DNA of 64,000 nt from Dyadobacter fanqingshengii (GCF_023822005.2 NZ_CP098806.1:2418001-2482000); one strand, 5' to 3'; numbered from the stretch's first letter, positions 17,296 through 26,827 are shown. Made by a program: numbers and translations. The notes: generated by a model from the letters alone, not told the origin.

Positions 17296-18612
17296 CTACA
17301 CAGCGTCCGAAAGACTTGTAAATGTAAAGTCTCGGATTTTGAGCGGAGGCACCAGATTGCCACTCGCGCGCACTGGCTTGCCGATGGCTTCCACATTATT
17401 CAGCATAATAACCGGACTTTCGTTAAACCGGAAATTCTTCACCGGATATTTAATCTGGCCGTTTTCAATGTAGAATGTTCCGTCCCTGGTTAAGCCTGTG
17501 TAAAGTAATGTTTGCGGATCCACGGCTCGGATATACCAGAGTCGGGTTACCAAAATGCCCTTTTCTGTTCCTTTAATAAGGTCAGCCAGTGAATCGTTAC
17601 CGCCCTGAAAGATAAATCCTGAGGGCGGAGCAATGGCCTTAACACCCTGTTTTTCGGCCCAGAAGCGCGAATATGTCATATTTTTAACAACTCCGTTTTC
17701 AACCCACATTACTTTTTCCTGTGGCCTTCCATCGCCGCTGAATGGCGATCCCGGAATTTCAAGGTTTTGCGGATCTGAGTAAATGTTTACCCGTTCGTCA
17801 AACAGCTTCTCACCTAGCCGCGTCCCGCCTCCTTTTTTGCCTAAAAAGCTTCTTCCTTCGTCGGCATTTCGGGCGTCCATGCTGCGCATCATGTTTTGGA
17901 GCAAATCTACTCCCGCGGTCGGTTCAAGAATAACTGTGTATTTGCCTGGTTCCAATGCTTTTGCAGTAGAAGATGCCAATGCTTTTTGCATCGCTACTTC
18001 CGTTGCGGAAGCGGTGCTGAGCTTGGAAGCATCATTGTAGTCGCGCGCCGCATAGCCTGAACCTTTGCCGTCGGCCGTGCGCACGGTGATGGAAAAATCT
18101 ATGGAAGTTGCTTTGTTATATCCAAAAAGCCCTTTGCTGTTTCCCATCGCAGAAAATCCGGCAGTGTCTTCCATGTAACCGGCTGCCGTCAGGTTCTTTT
18201 TAATGCAGGGATCAATGCTGTCGAAAGCGGCTTTCGCCCGATAATCCGGGTTAATGGCTGCTGTGCTTTCGGAAAATGAATTGGTTTCCAAATATTGTTG
18301 CGGGCCGAGAATAGGAACATATTCGGGATTATCGGGTGCCAGTTTGGCAATTTCCTCCGCCCTTCTCACCGTTTTTTCCAACGAGGCGTCGTCAAATTCA
18401 TTGATCGTCGATGTTCCTGATTTTTTCCCAAAAACAGATGTGACAGACAGTGAAAGATCCGAGGTTTCTCCACTCGTGGAAACAGAATTCCTTGCATAGC
18501 GAATGTTGCCCGTGCGGTTGCCGGAAAGACCGATGCTGATCTCATCGGCTTTTGAAAATGCCAGGACTTTATCAATGATTTTCTTCGCTTCTTCTTTGGA
18601 TAAAATGGCCAT
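17296..18612 (-). CDS. TldE/PmbA-family protein, copy 1
   Basis: A 438-residue protein from the ATG at 18610-18612 (MAILSKEEAKKIIDKVLAFS), chosen to match its paralogue; an in-frame ATG six codons upstream exists. Sequence runs parallel to copy 2 throughout, with NIRYARNSVSTSGE, GKYTVILEPTAGVDLLQN, DERVNIYSDPQN and the C-terminal KNFRFNESPVIMLNNVE. No HExxxH motif and no leader. It lies between the two TldD-like genes, 167 bases after copy 1 and 137 before copy 2. That arrangement shows that the TldD-TldE pair was duplicated as a unit. Confidence 0.85.
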   Translation of the reverse strand: MAILSKEEAKKIIDKVLAFSKADEISIGLSGNRTGNIRYARNSVSTSGETSDLSLSVTSVFGKKSGTSTINEFDDASLEKTVRRAEEIAKLAPDNPEYVPILGPQQYLETNSFSESTAAINPDYRAKAAFDSIDPCIKKNLTAAGYMEDTAGFSAMGNSKGLFGYNKATSIDFSITVRTADGKGSGYAARDYNDASKLSTASATEVAMQKALASSTAKALEPGKYTVILEPTAGVDLLQNMMRSMDARNADEGRSFLGKKGGGTRLGEKLFDERVNIYSDPQNLEIPGSPFSGDGRPQEKVMWVENGVVKNMTYSRFWAEKQGVKAIAPPSGFIFQGGNDSLADLIKGTEKGILVTRLWYIRAVDPQTLLYTGLTRDGTFYIENGQIKYPVKNFRFNESPVIMLNNVEAIGKPVRASGNLVPPLKIRDFTFTSLSDAV

Positions 18613-18685
18613 GGTAGGTTTAATTTTCAATGACGTAATGAGTGAATGAGTGAGTGATTTAATTTAAAGTATCAACTCATCCCGA

Positions 18686-18712
18686 TCAGTCAGTCAGTCA
18701 GTCAGTCAGTCA
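18686..18712. repeat. TCAG tetranucleotide microsatellite
   Basis: Six perfect tandem copies of TCAG plus TCA, in the spacer between the TldD-like and TldE-like copy 1 genes. Slippage here would alter spacer length but not any reading frame. Confidence 0.85.
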
Positions 18713-18727
18713 TTAATTTGATTTATT

Positions 18728-18780
18728 CACTCATCGCCCGGCGACCCGGTCACTCATCGCCCGGCGACCCGGTCACTCAT
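18728..18780. repeat. 23-bp tandem direct repeat (2.3 copies)
   Basis: A 23-base unit starting CACTCATCGCCCGGCGACCC occurs at 18728-18750 and 18751-18773, with a third partial copy (CACTCAT) ending at 18780. That partial copy touches the TldD-like copy 1 stop codon region. The units are identical, suggesting recent expansion. Confidence 0.85.
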
Positions 18781-20420
18781 TAAATCTTGCGTCCCGTATT
18801 GATGACATTAACACCATCGAAACGGGAAGTTGCGCTGCCGTGAGAGACCGCACTTACCTGCGCAGGCTGCCCTTTTCCGTCGAAAAATGAACCGAATGTG
18901 CGGTAATCGTCTTTATCGCAAAGCTGAGAACATGAATTCCAGAATTCCTGTGTGTTGGATTGGTATGCAACGTCGTCCAGCATGCCCGTGATCTGTCCGT
19001 TCTTAATCTCATAGAAAACCTGACCACCAAACTGGAAGTTATAGCGCTGCTGATCAATGGAATATGAACCCCGGCCTATGATATAAATGCCTTTTTCCAC
19101 GCCTTTGATCATATCCATCACGCTGCGCTTTTCGGTGCCGGGTTTCAGAGAAATGTTGGGCATACGCTGAAATTGAACTGAATTCCAGTTATCCGCATAG
19201 CAGCAGCCATGCGATTCTTTTTCACCAATAATCTTTACCTGATCGCGAATGGCCTGATAATTGACCAAAACACCATCCTTAATAATGTCCCATTCTTTAC
19301 ACGGAACGCCCTCGTCGTCATAACCCACAGCTCCCAGTGTATTTAGCTGCGTTTTGTCCGCCACAATGTTCACAAGCTTGCTGCCATAGGCGAAGTTTTT
19401 AGACTCCCATTTATCCAATGTGGCAAAGCTTGTCCCGGCATAATTGGCCTCATAACCCAGCACACGATCCAGTTCGGTAGGATGCCCAACGGATTCATGA
19501 ATGGTTAATCCAAGGTGGTTGGGATCCAGAACCAGGTCATACTTACCCGGAAGCACCGATTTTGCGGTCATTTTCTCCTTCGCCTGCTTGGCAGCACTTA
19601 TCGCATCTTCCACCATATCATAAGAATTGCGGTAACCAACCAAGCCGTTTGGACCAGCAATTTTTTCCGAAGCCAGACCATCCAGATATTCATATCCCAT
19701 GCCCATCGGCGAGCTGATCGCATCGCGGGTTTTGAATTTTCCAGCTGCTTTATCTGTGACTGTTACGGTGAATGTTGGCCAGATCCGGTGCACGTCCTGG
19801 TCTATGAATGAGCCGTCGGATGAGGCGAAATATTTTTGTTCGTTTACAAAAAACAAATTGGAAGTGACAAAGCCGGCGCCATTTTTCATCGCCTCGCCAT
19901 TCACATGCATCAAGAGATCTATTTTCTCCTGAATAGGAATTTCAAATGCATTTTTCTTGATGGGCGTTTTCCAGGTTTTGTCGCCAACTCCCTTTTGCTC
20001 AGCCAAAACCACGGGCTCTGTCTGGAATTTGGAATTTGCTTTGGCTATTTCAACAGCCGTTGCGGCACATTTTGCAATGCCTTCCGCAGTCACATCGCTG
20101 GTGGCTGAAAATCCCCACGTTCCGTTTGCGATCACCCGGATGCCGACGCCGTAGGATTCAGCATTAACAATGTTCTGAACCTGTTTTTCACGCGTAAAAA
20201 GATATTGCTGCAAATAGCGCCCGATCCTGACATCCGTGTAAGTTGCGTCTTTGCTTTTGGCCGCATTCAGCGCAATTTCTGCAAACTTCTTCTTAGCAGC
20301 GACATCGATCCAGGGTTCGAGCAAATGGGCAGCGCTCACAGGATTTCCTACGGGCACGGACGAAAGCAGCATAGCTCCTGCGCCCATCCCTGTCATTTGC
20401 ATAAAATCTCTTCTTTTCAT
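18780..20420 (-). CDS. TldD-family zinc protease subunit, copy 1, with twin-arginine-like leader
   Basis: A 546-residue protein starting at the ATG at 20418-20420 (MKRRDFMQMTGMGAGAMLLS). A further 40 codons are open upstream but do not resemble the family. The leader has Arg-Arg followed by a hydrophobic core, as in Tat substrates. HESVGH (308-313) supplies the zinc motif and EKESHGCCYADNWNSVQF the second conserved block. It is the first gene of the ten-gene minus-strand cluster and is closely similar to copy 2. A hairpin terminator lies just upstream at 20526-20556, so the cluster promoter is probably between 20420 and 20526. Confidence 0.87.
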   Translation of the reverse strand: MKRRDFMQMTGMGAGAMLLSSVPVGNPVSAAHLLEPWIDVAAKKKFAEIALNAAKSKDATYTDVRIGRYLQQYLFTREKQVQNIVNAESYGVGIRVIANGTWGFSATSDVTAEGIAKCAATAVEIAKANSKFQTEPVVLAEQKGVGDKTWKTPIKKNAFEIPIQEKIDLLMHVNGEAMKNGAGFVTSNLFFVNEQKYFASSDGSFIDQDVHRIWPTFTVTVTDKAAGKFKTRDAISSPMGMGYEYLDGLASEKIAGPNGLVGYRNSYDMVEDAISAAKQAKEKMTAKSVLPGKYDLVLDPNHLGLTIHESVGHPTELDRVLGYEANYAGTSFATLDKWESKNFAYGSKLVNIVADKTQLNTLGAVGYDDEGVPCKEWDIIKDGVLVNYQAIRDQVKIIGEKESHGCCYADNWNSVQFQRMPNISLKPGTEKRSVMDMIKGVEKGIYIIGRGSYSIDQQRYNFQFGGQVFYEIKNGQITGMLDDVAYQSNTQEFWNSCSQLCDKDDYRTFGSFFDGKGQPAQVSAVSHGSATSRFDGVNVINTGRKI

Positions 20421-20525
20421 CGAATGTTCAGGAAGTAAAATTGAAATCACAATGTAAAAATTATTTCCAACAAATATTGCTGTGGCAATATTTTTAGCCG
20501 ATCGATGCCGCCGCCGGTAATGAAA

Positions 20526-20556
20526 ATGAGCGCGTCCCATGCCGGAACGCGCTCAT
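20526..20556 (-). terminator. Hairpin terminator after the CheY-like gene
   Basis: Perfect 10-bp stem ATGAGCGCGT/ACGCGCTCAT (20526-20535 and 20547-20556 approximately) with an 11-base loop. On the minus strand it is followed by a T-rich stretch. It separates the response regulator at 20577 from the TldD cluster. Confidence 0.7.
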
Positions 20557-20576
20557 CAATCATATTTTAAAGGAAA

Positions 20577-20930
20577 TTACATTAAGCTGGTGATAATCAA
20601 CCTTCTCAAATCTTGTTCATCCCAAGGTTTAGTAACGAAATTATGGAGATATCCCTTGACTTCCGCATGTTTAATTTCAGCGCTGTAAGCTTGCCCGGTA
20701 AGTAACACCCGGATGCTCTCAGGATATTCCTTTGATGCGATTTTCAAAAATTCCAGCCCCGTCATATCGGGCATTTGCTGGTCGACGAAAATAACATCGA
20801 TCTGTTTTTCTTCCAGGACTTTGAGGCCTTTGTCTGTCGAGTCCGCGAGATAAATGGTAGCGTCTCTCCTGAATGAAGCTTTAAAGGAGTTGAGATTATT
20901 GACCTCATGATCAATGTAGAGTATGCTCAT
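20577..20930 (-). CDS. CheY-like response regulator
   Basis: A 117-residue stand-alone receiver domain with phosphoacceptor Asp50 in VIFVDQQMPDMTGLEFLK, the Thr in VLLTGQ and the Lys in FVTKPWDEQDL. The N-terminal acidic pocket is YIDHE rather than the usual two adjacent acids. The LTGQAY and TKPWD pattern is the one seen in RpfG-like receivers, but no HD-GYP output is attached. It stands alone between a hairpin terminator and an unrelated gene, and no kinase lies nearby. The partner is unknown. Confidence 0.85.
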   Translation of the reverse strand: MSILYIDHEVNNLNSFKASFRRDATIYLADSTDKGLKVLEEKQIDVIFVDQQMPDMTGLEFLKIASKEYPESIRVLLTGQAYSAEIKHAEVKGYLHNFVTKPWDEQDLRRLIITSLM

Positions 20931-21053
20931 AGAAATTCTGATAGTGGGTTACGGTTGCTGCTAAAATACAACTTTTTACTTTTCTCAAATAGTTTTCCAA
21001 ACAATACTTTACTCTCCTGTAATTTTCAGGTTTTAAAAACGCTCTATTATTCG

Positions 21054-21422
21054 TTACCAGCCACTTACAACCAAGTTGTTATCAGACTCATAATACTCCT
21101 GCCACACATCCAGCAAGTTAGGGTCACCCTGCCATGCTGAGCCATCAAAATTGGTAATCTGGTTATTATCCAAATCCTGTCTGAATATCACATGGTGAAT
21201 GTTTCCGTCCTTGGTTCTCATGAAGGCCTTCACAGCGTATTTTCTCACATAAGTGGTTTGCCACTTACGCGGATTGGGCATTGGCTCTGCCACAGGTGTT
21301 TCATCGTGAAATCGATGGTAAAAATCGGCTATGGCCGCGTCGTAGTTATATTCGAAAGGTTGGTCAACCTGAAAAAAATTTGACTTAAAAAAGTCCCTTA
21401 ACTGCTCTGGTGATGGTCTCAT
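21054..21422 (-). CDS. Hypothetical protein, 122 residues
   Basis: I do not recognise this family. From the ATG at 21420-21422 the product is MRPSPEQLRDFFKSNFFQVD and onwards. It is a soluble, aromatic-rich, mildly acidic protein with no signal peptide or membrane segment, ending NLVVSGW. A frame 33 codons longer exists, but its extra residues look hydrophobic and unrelated. Composition and codon use look like a real gene. It stands alone, with 123 bases to the CheY-like gene and the divergent lipoprotein gene 245 bases away. No function can be assigned. Confidence 0.55.
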   Translation of the reverse strand: MRPSPEQLRDFFKSNFFQVDQPFEYNYDAAIADFYHRFHDETPVAEPMPNPRKWQTTYVRKYAVKAFMRTKDGNIHHVIFRQDLDNNQITNFDGSAWQGDPNLLDVWQEYYESDNNLVVSGW

Positions 21423-21666
21423 TGCTAATTGTCGAAAGGCATGCGCCGGACATTCGGTTGCCAACTTGTAAGATACACTAATTAACAATGGAAAGCTAAC
21501 TAAGTGGGGCAAACAGGACAAATGTTCTTAAACCCTTCATTAACCGCAGGATAATTGATCCGAAGCCGCTGGGTAAACGAGAGCAGCTGTTCGTCCTCAT
21601 TCTAAAAATTCAAGTCGCAGCATTCGCCTTATTGCGACATCTTTTTACGAAAACCGTAATGTTATT

Positions 21667-22470
21667 ATGACAAAAAAACTATTTTCTTTTCGACTGCCAG
21701 CGCAGATCCTCCTCCTTTTATCAGTTGCTATTTTTTCATGCGGAAAAAGGGAGCTTAGCCCGCAAAATGATGCTCCTGTCAACGCCGAGGCTCATTCTAA
21801 TGCATTTGTCGTGAGTCAGGCACTTTCGCAAACCACAATGCCCGGCTACGACATTACGGACATACAATACAATGCCGACCATTCACTCAAAAGCTACCGC
21901 ACGGAAGGCGGCACTTACACGACCAATGTGACATATGCGCCCAACAAGGTGATTTATACGACCATCTTCAGTGGCATAAAGAGCTCCGACATTGTTTATG
22001 ACCTTGTTAACCAATATGCTGTGAAAAAACTCGAAACATTTTACACCAGCGGCGGGAATGTTTCCGACATAATCCAGACCGACTACATTTATCAGGCTGG
22101 TAAAGTGGTTAAAGAATATTATCGCGAAAACAATTTACCAGATGGCTACCTGGCTTACTACTATGACGATCATAATGTTACGTTTCAAGAGCGTTACGAC
22201 GCGGACGGCAATATTGTAAACAAAACGAGCTACGAATACTATCTGAAACACATGGATAAGTCAACGGTTTTCAGCCAGTTCAATTTTAAAATGGATGCAA
22301 AATTGTTTCCTCAAAGATCGCTGAATCTGGTTGAAACAAAATATTTGAAGAAGCCTGGCAAAAACCCTGTTGCCACACATTACACATACGTTTTGAACGG
22401 CTCCGGTTATCCCGCGAGCGGCAGTGTCACAGGACCCGATCCTTACAACTGGACCAGCATCTGGCAGTAG
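21667..22470 (+). CDS. Putative lipoprotein
   Basis: A 267-residue protein with a lipoprotein signal: basic start MTKKLFSFRLP, hydrophobic core ILLLLSVAIFSC, and a lipobox-like FSCG with Cys25 as the likely lipidated residue. The rest is rich in Tyr, Asn and Thr with strand-like repeats (YTTNVTYAPNKVIYTT; YDLVNQYAVKKLETFYTSGG). This resembles the sugar-binding or YD-like beta-sheet lipoproteins common in Bacteroidota. No catalytic motif is seen. It converges on the GH9 reading frame with an 8-base gap. It is probably anchored in the outer membrane. Confidence 0.65.
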   Translation: MTKKLFSFRLPAQILLLLSVAIFSCGKRELSPQNDAPVNAEAHSNAFVVSQALSQTTMPGYDITDIQYNADHSLKSYRTEGGTYTTNVTYAPNKVIYTTIFSGIKSSDIVYDLVNQYAVKKLETFYTSGGNVSDIIQTDYIYQAGKVVKEYYRENNLPDGYLAYYYDDHNVTFQERYDADGNIVNKTSYEYYLKHMDKSTVFSQFNFKMDAKLFPQRSLNLVETKYLKKPGKNPVATHYTYVLNGSGYPASGSVTGPDPYNWTSIWQ

Positions 22471-22477
22471 GTGAATG

Positions 22478-25400
22478 TTATTGAACCAGTAACTTATGCG
22501 TATATAACCGATATCCGGATTGGTTGCTGATCTGTAAAATGTAAAGATCTTCCGGCAAGCCTGATGTGTCAAAACGGGTGATTTCGTTGGATTTCAGGTC
22601 GAATTGTCGGCGGCGCATTCCACGCTTGTCGATGAGTTCACCCGTTAGAGTATTTCCTTTTTCCAGACTTTTGGTGTGTATTTCATAAAAGTTTTGCTGC
22701 TTTCGCAAAACTTTTATTTTAACTCCGTTGCATGGATCTGCTGTATGAACTGTCCGCGTCAATTCGTATTTACCGTCGAGGTCAACCTGTTTGAGCCTGT
22801 AATAGTTGTGAGGGCCGGGTAAGGAATCCGAGAAGGCATATTGCTGTCTTATTCTGCTTGATCCGGAGGCAGTTACGCGGCCAATATCTTCGAATGTCTC
22901 TCCGTCCAAGCTGCGTTGCACAGTGAAGTAGGCTGCATTGGTTTCCTCGCTGGTCGTCCAAAGCAGGTCCACCTGACATTGTTCGGCCCGGGCTTCAAAA
23001 CTTTCGAAACGGACCGGCAGCACATCATTTGTTGCCGTACTGAAAAATGCAAATGGCGCGATTGTTACGGCGATTTCCTGAACGGTAAATTCAGACATTT
23101 CCACGGCTTCCCGCGCATCCGTATAGCGACGAAGCACCGGGTAAGGATCTTCCTTTTTAAAACCATACGGATAGCGATTTAAAGAATCCTGAATGGCAAA
23201 ACTGGAAGGCCTGTTCATCACGAGCGAAGCAGCCGGGCCAAACACCGGAATGCCGGGAACGGGCGTCGTAAACTTGTCTTTAACCGTGGACCAATGTAAA
23301 GGGGCTTCGGTGAATTTTTACCAAAACCCGTTATCATGGTTTTGGACAAAGGATTGTTGCCCAATGGAATATCCAACTGAATTTTCGCAAGATCCAGCAG
23401 TTCCGGCTTCGACAACAAAAAGCTAAACATAATGTAATCAAATGCATAACTCTGCGCCATTCCAAATGTGCCATAGCCAACATAGCCTTTAAACGGATGA
23501 TATGCCCCATGATAGGCATGAATATCCATCGTCCTTTTATTATAGTTCATTAAAACCTCCTCGTTCAGCTTGGCTTTGAATTCTGTAACCAGCACATTAT
23601 CAACCGGAAATTTAGTTGTTGCATATGCCCAGGCAGCTTTAAATGTGTGCTGTGACCAGCTCATGGTCGCGTGAAACTGATGCGGGATTTGTGCATAGTA
23701 ATCTAGAAAAGCCGTGTGATAAGGCTGCTCACCCGTTGTTTTATAAAGTTCTGCCGCGGCCCAGGCACGATTATCCAGATCGATGGGATCAGGATAAGGC
23801 CCGGCTGAAATGCCCGGAACATTCACAACGGGAGAGGTTTCGGGATGCTGTTGCAGAAATGCCCAGGCCTTCTTGGCCAGGCTTAGGCAGTTGTTTGCGT
23901 AATCGGGAAGATATTTTTTGAAATTTCGGGACGCCACGGCCATCGCTGCTGCAAAAAGGGCGGTGGATTGCGTGGTTTTTTCGGAAACATATAGTGCATT
24001 AAGTTCTTCCTCAGGCAACCCGGTGGACCACGTTGCAGGCGTAACGCGGAAGTAGACTCCGCCGTCTGGCGCCTGCATTTGTTTCAGCCAATCGGTTTCA
24101 TACTTTATCTCGTCCAGAATATCCGGAATGTTGTTGCCACTTTCGGGAATGTTGTAATAATCGTCCGGGAATTTTTGCGGATATAGTTCGTGTGCGGTAA
24201 ACAAAATAAATAAGGCGCTTGCAGCAGTGGGAACATAACGCCCATAATCGCCCGCGTCCAGCCAGCCGCTCGTCATTGGGATGTTAGTTCCGACAGGAAA
24301 ATCGGAAGCATTATTCAGCGACGAAGAAGCATGTGAAGCATGAATCTCCGCAGTTGTTGCAGGCAAAGCGCCGCGCTGCCAGTTTTCCGCATAAGGCCCA
24401 TCCAGCTTGCCGGTTCTTTGGTAATACAAAGCCCGCGCAGTCTGCTTGTACAAATTGTCGTAGACATCGTCGGCAATGACGAATGTTTCGGAACGGCCAT
24501 ATCCCTCAACATATAAATAATACGTTCCCGGCGTGTTAAAATCAGAAAAATCCAGATCAAAAACCAGCTCGCCGCTAAATGTAGAATCCGCTTTCAAAAA
24601 CTGGCTTGTGCCACTGAAAACAATTTGATCTGACTCATTCCTAACCTGGAAAACTGGTGTATTAACCGTATCAACTGGCATAAACCAGGCATCGCCAAGA
24701 AAATTCCCAAGCTTGCCCAATTTAGGACCGGCTGGCAAATAACCAACCTGGTTGGCTTTTACATTGCCATAAATTTCGGTGTCATTGAAAGTAAATGTTG
24801 TATCAAGATGAGCTGCATTGCCCGACAAATCCTTAATATCATTCACCGTCAGGTTATATACGCTGCCTATTTTTACTGGTTCATTGACAATTAAGAAGAG
24901 CTCATAATCAACTATTGGAGCTCCTGATGGAGAAAGCAATGCTGCCACCTGATGATGTCGTCCGACTTTAACGGGATTTCGAAGAACCTGATAGTCAGGA
25001 TCTGTCTGGCTTTTCAGACCATAATTACGAACCTTGTAACATCCGGTTGTATCAAACCGCTCACTAATGCGGATTTTTAGCACTTGATCAGACACAGGCT
25101 GCAACATAAGATTGGGTGATTGTAAATCTACAACCTGAATGTTATCCACAAAGAAGAATAGCTGATTAACAGTTGTTGTCGCAAACTCCAAATATTCGAT
25201 CGAACTAAGATCATAACCCTGCTTTTTCAGCACATTAAGCGGGATTCTAACCTCCTTATAATCAGTCGAAATACCGCCTCCGCTTTGTATGTAAGGAACC
25301 AGATCAACCCAATTGCTTTGCGCGAAATAAGTTGTAAACCGAATGGAAGTCGTTTGCCCATTCTGATTCGATTTAATGTAGAAACGCAATTCATTAAAAC

Positions 25401-25635
25401 CAGAAATATCTGCCCGCCAGGCATTGCTACAATTAAACCCGATTTTCGAAGTATGAAATTGATCCGGTTCAGCCCGAAAGCAAGCATTCCCATCATACGC
25501 ATCGGCCCCGGAAATAACAGATCCATAAGCCTTATTGCAATTGGCCGGATTTGCTTCCCCATCCCAAAGCGTTTTCGTTTGTGAGAAGCATGGCGTCGCG
25601 ACGACAGCCATCAGAAAAAACAATATTTTACACAT
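22478..25635 (-). pseudogene. T9SS-secreted GH9 endoglucanase interrupted by one frameshift
   Basis: Two overlapping frames make one gene. Frame 1 (25635 down to about 23300) holds a signal peptide, an N-terminal carbohydrate-binding-like region, the cellulase Ig-like domain (NQVGYLPAGPK) and most of the GH9 catalytic domain. The latter includes the catalytic base motif DAGD at 460-463. At the G4 run (23301-23304) a missing base shifts the frame. Frame 2 resumes the family sequence (PVPGIPVFGPAASLVMNRPS) and supplies the catalytic acid Glu in FTVQEIAVT (codon 23075-23077). A fibronectin-like part and a T9SS C-terminal domain ending YRLYTHKLLVQ then follow. Restored, it would be about 1,050 residues. 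Either a true mutation or a homopolymer sequencing error explains it. Confidence 0.85.
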
Positions 25636-25909
25636 ATCAGCACTTGAATGTTTGTATTCAGCAAGCGCTAAATCAGTGCCATGAGAGCGGGTTTCAGCCC
25701 ACTAGTTTTCCGGCGGAGGGTTTGAATGATTTATCGGTAAATTATCGGGAATCGGGGATTTGCCGGAAGAAGATTGCAAATTATAAGCTACACTTATAAT
25801 CCACATAATGAGATAGTTAAGTTAAAAATCACTTAAAATTTATTGACCTTTCCGGAAGAAATACATAGCTTTACTTTTCTAATTTTTCAAATCGTTCGCC
25901 ACACTAACC

Positions 25910-26125
25910 ATGGAAATTTCAAACTGTAAGTCAGGTCATTTTAAGAAAAACGACTGGGATTCAATTATCTCCGCTGCTCTTTCTTCATCTTGTGGAGGAG
26001 CATTTTTAGGCGGGAGTTTATTCAACATGCCAGGCGCGCTGATTGGCGGAGCGGTTGGAATATTTGTTGAAATCTGGCCATTTCTACGATTGAAAAATTC
26101 ACAAACTCCGAATGAAACCCTATAG
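25910..26125 (+). CDS. Small glycine-rich membrane protein
   Basis: A 71-residue product with a glycine-zipper-like segment (CGGAFLGGSLFNMPGALIGG, residues 29-48) followed by a hydrophobic stretch, so it probably inserts in a membrane. No family is recognised. It lies 18 bases upstream of a second small membrane-protein gene in the same direction, suggesting a two-gene unit. A 274-base spacer separates it from the GH9 gene; that spacer holds no further gene I can see. Confidence 0.45.
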   Translation: MEISNCKSGHFKKNDWDSIISAALSSSCGGAFLGGSLFNMPGALIGGAVGIFVEIWPFLRLKNSQTPNETL

Positions 26126-26143
26126 TTAATTTCTTCTGAGTTT

Positions 26144-26461
26144 GTGAACTTACTACATGTTGTCTTAGACGAGATCCTTGTTCCTCGAATCATTTTTATT
26201 CTGGCATTTATTGCTAGCATTCTCTACCTTATTGTTTACAAGTGTCAAAATCGCTTCCAGGAAACTAATCTTTCTGGATTCATTGGCACAGGCTTTCAAA
26301 TCATGTCAATCATAAGCGGCTGCAAGCTTATCATTCGCGTGCTGATCGAGCTCCATACGATGGAAATGGACAAGTTTTACACCGGCTACGGCGGGGCAAC
26401 AGTGATTTGGATTTCGATCGTCGCTTTGAACAAGAGGTTGAGCCAAACGGAACGAGTCTAA
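26144..26461 (+). CDS. Small multi-pass membrane protein
   Basis: About 105 residues, reading from a GTG at 26144; no ATG lies near the start of the hydrophobic part. It has three predicted hydrophobic segments: IIFILAFIASILYLIVY, the FIGTGFQIMSIISGCKLIIR region and ATVIWISIVAL. It ends with a basic, charged tail. The family is unknown. It directly follows the glycine-rich membrane protein and its end touches the convergent 90-residue gene (2-base gap). The start codon is the least certain point. Confidence 0.45.
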   Translation: MNLLHVVLDEILVPRIIFILAFIASILYLIVYKCQNRFQETNLSGFIGTGFQIMSIISGCKLIIRVLIELHTMEMDKFYTGYGGATVIWISIVALNKRLSQTERV

Positions 26462-26462
26462 A

Positions 26463-26735
26463 TCATTTTCGGAGCACATTAATACATCGATCAAACCTTT
26501 CCAGCCGCATTATAAATGATGATATCCTAAGACCGTCAGCATTATCCGCACGATTTTTCATCAACTCATTCAAATAACAAACCGGTCCGCAAGCATCACC
26601 TTCATCAAAGAATTCCCGGATACAGGTAACTAATTGCTCTTGTTGAGCAGCTAGCATTTCATGCTTTATTTTACTTATTGGAGTGCTTTTATAACCTTGT
26701 TCATAGTTCGCTTTTAATTCTTCGGCTGTTCGCAT
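26463..26735 (-). CDS. Hypothetical protein, 90 residues
   Basis: A soluble, helical, charged protein (MRTAEELKANYEQGYKSTPI ...) with four Cys, including the pair in DACGPVCYL. I do not recognise a family. It has no signal peptide. On its 5' side, 36 to 75 bases upstream, lies a strong GC-rich hairpin (26771-26809) that would form in its leader if the transcript starts upstream of it. It converges on the membrane-protein gene at 26144. Confidence 0.45.
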   Translation of the reverse strand: MRTAEELKANYEQGYKSTPISKIKHEMLAAQQEQLVTCIREFFDEGDACGPVCYLNELMKNRADNADGLRISSFIMRLERFDRCINVLRK

Positions 26736-26770
26736 ACATTTACAATGTTTGATTATTACTGATTAAACTT

Positions 26771-26816
26771 CCCGGAGCGTCTCGGCCTCGTAAACTTAGA
26801 AGCTCCGGGTTTTTAT
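26771..26816 (+). terminator. Strong hairpin followed by T run on the plus strand
   Basis: Perfect 8-bp stem CCCGGAGC/GCTCCGGG (26771-26778 and 26802-26809), a 23-base loop, then GTTTTTATTT. It fits a plus-strand terminator, but the nearest plus-strand gene ends 310 bases earlier, with a minus-strand gene in between. Confidence 0.5.
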
Positions 26817-26827
26817 TTATTATTGAT

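Noticed and set aside
18686..18780. CRISPR-like array
   Set aside because: The repeats are directly abutting without spacers and there are no cas genes; they are a microsatellite and a simple tandem duplication.
22478..23245. Independent T9SS protein starting at 23245
   Set aside because: Its first 60 residues are the missing end of the GH9 domain, so it is the second half of the frameshifted gene rather than a gene of its own.
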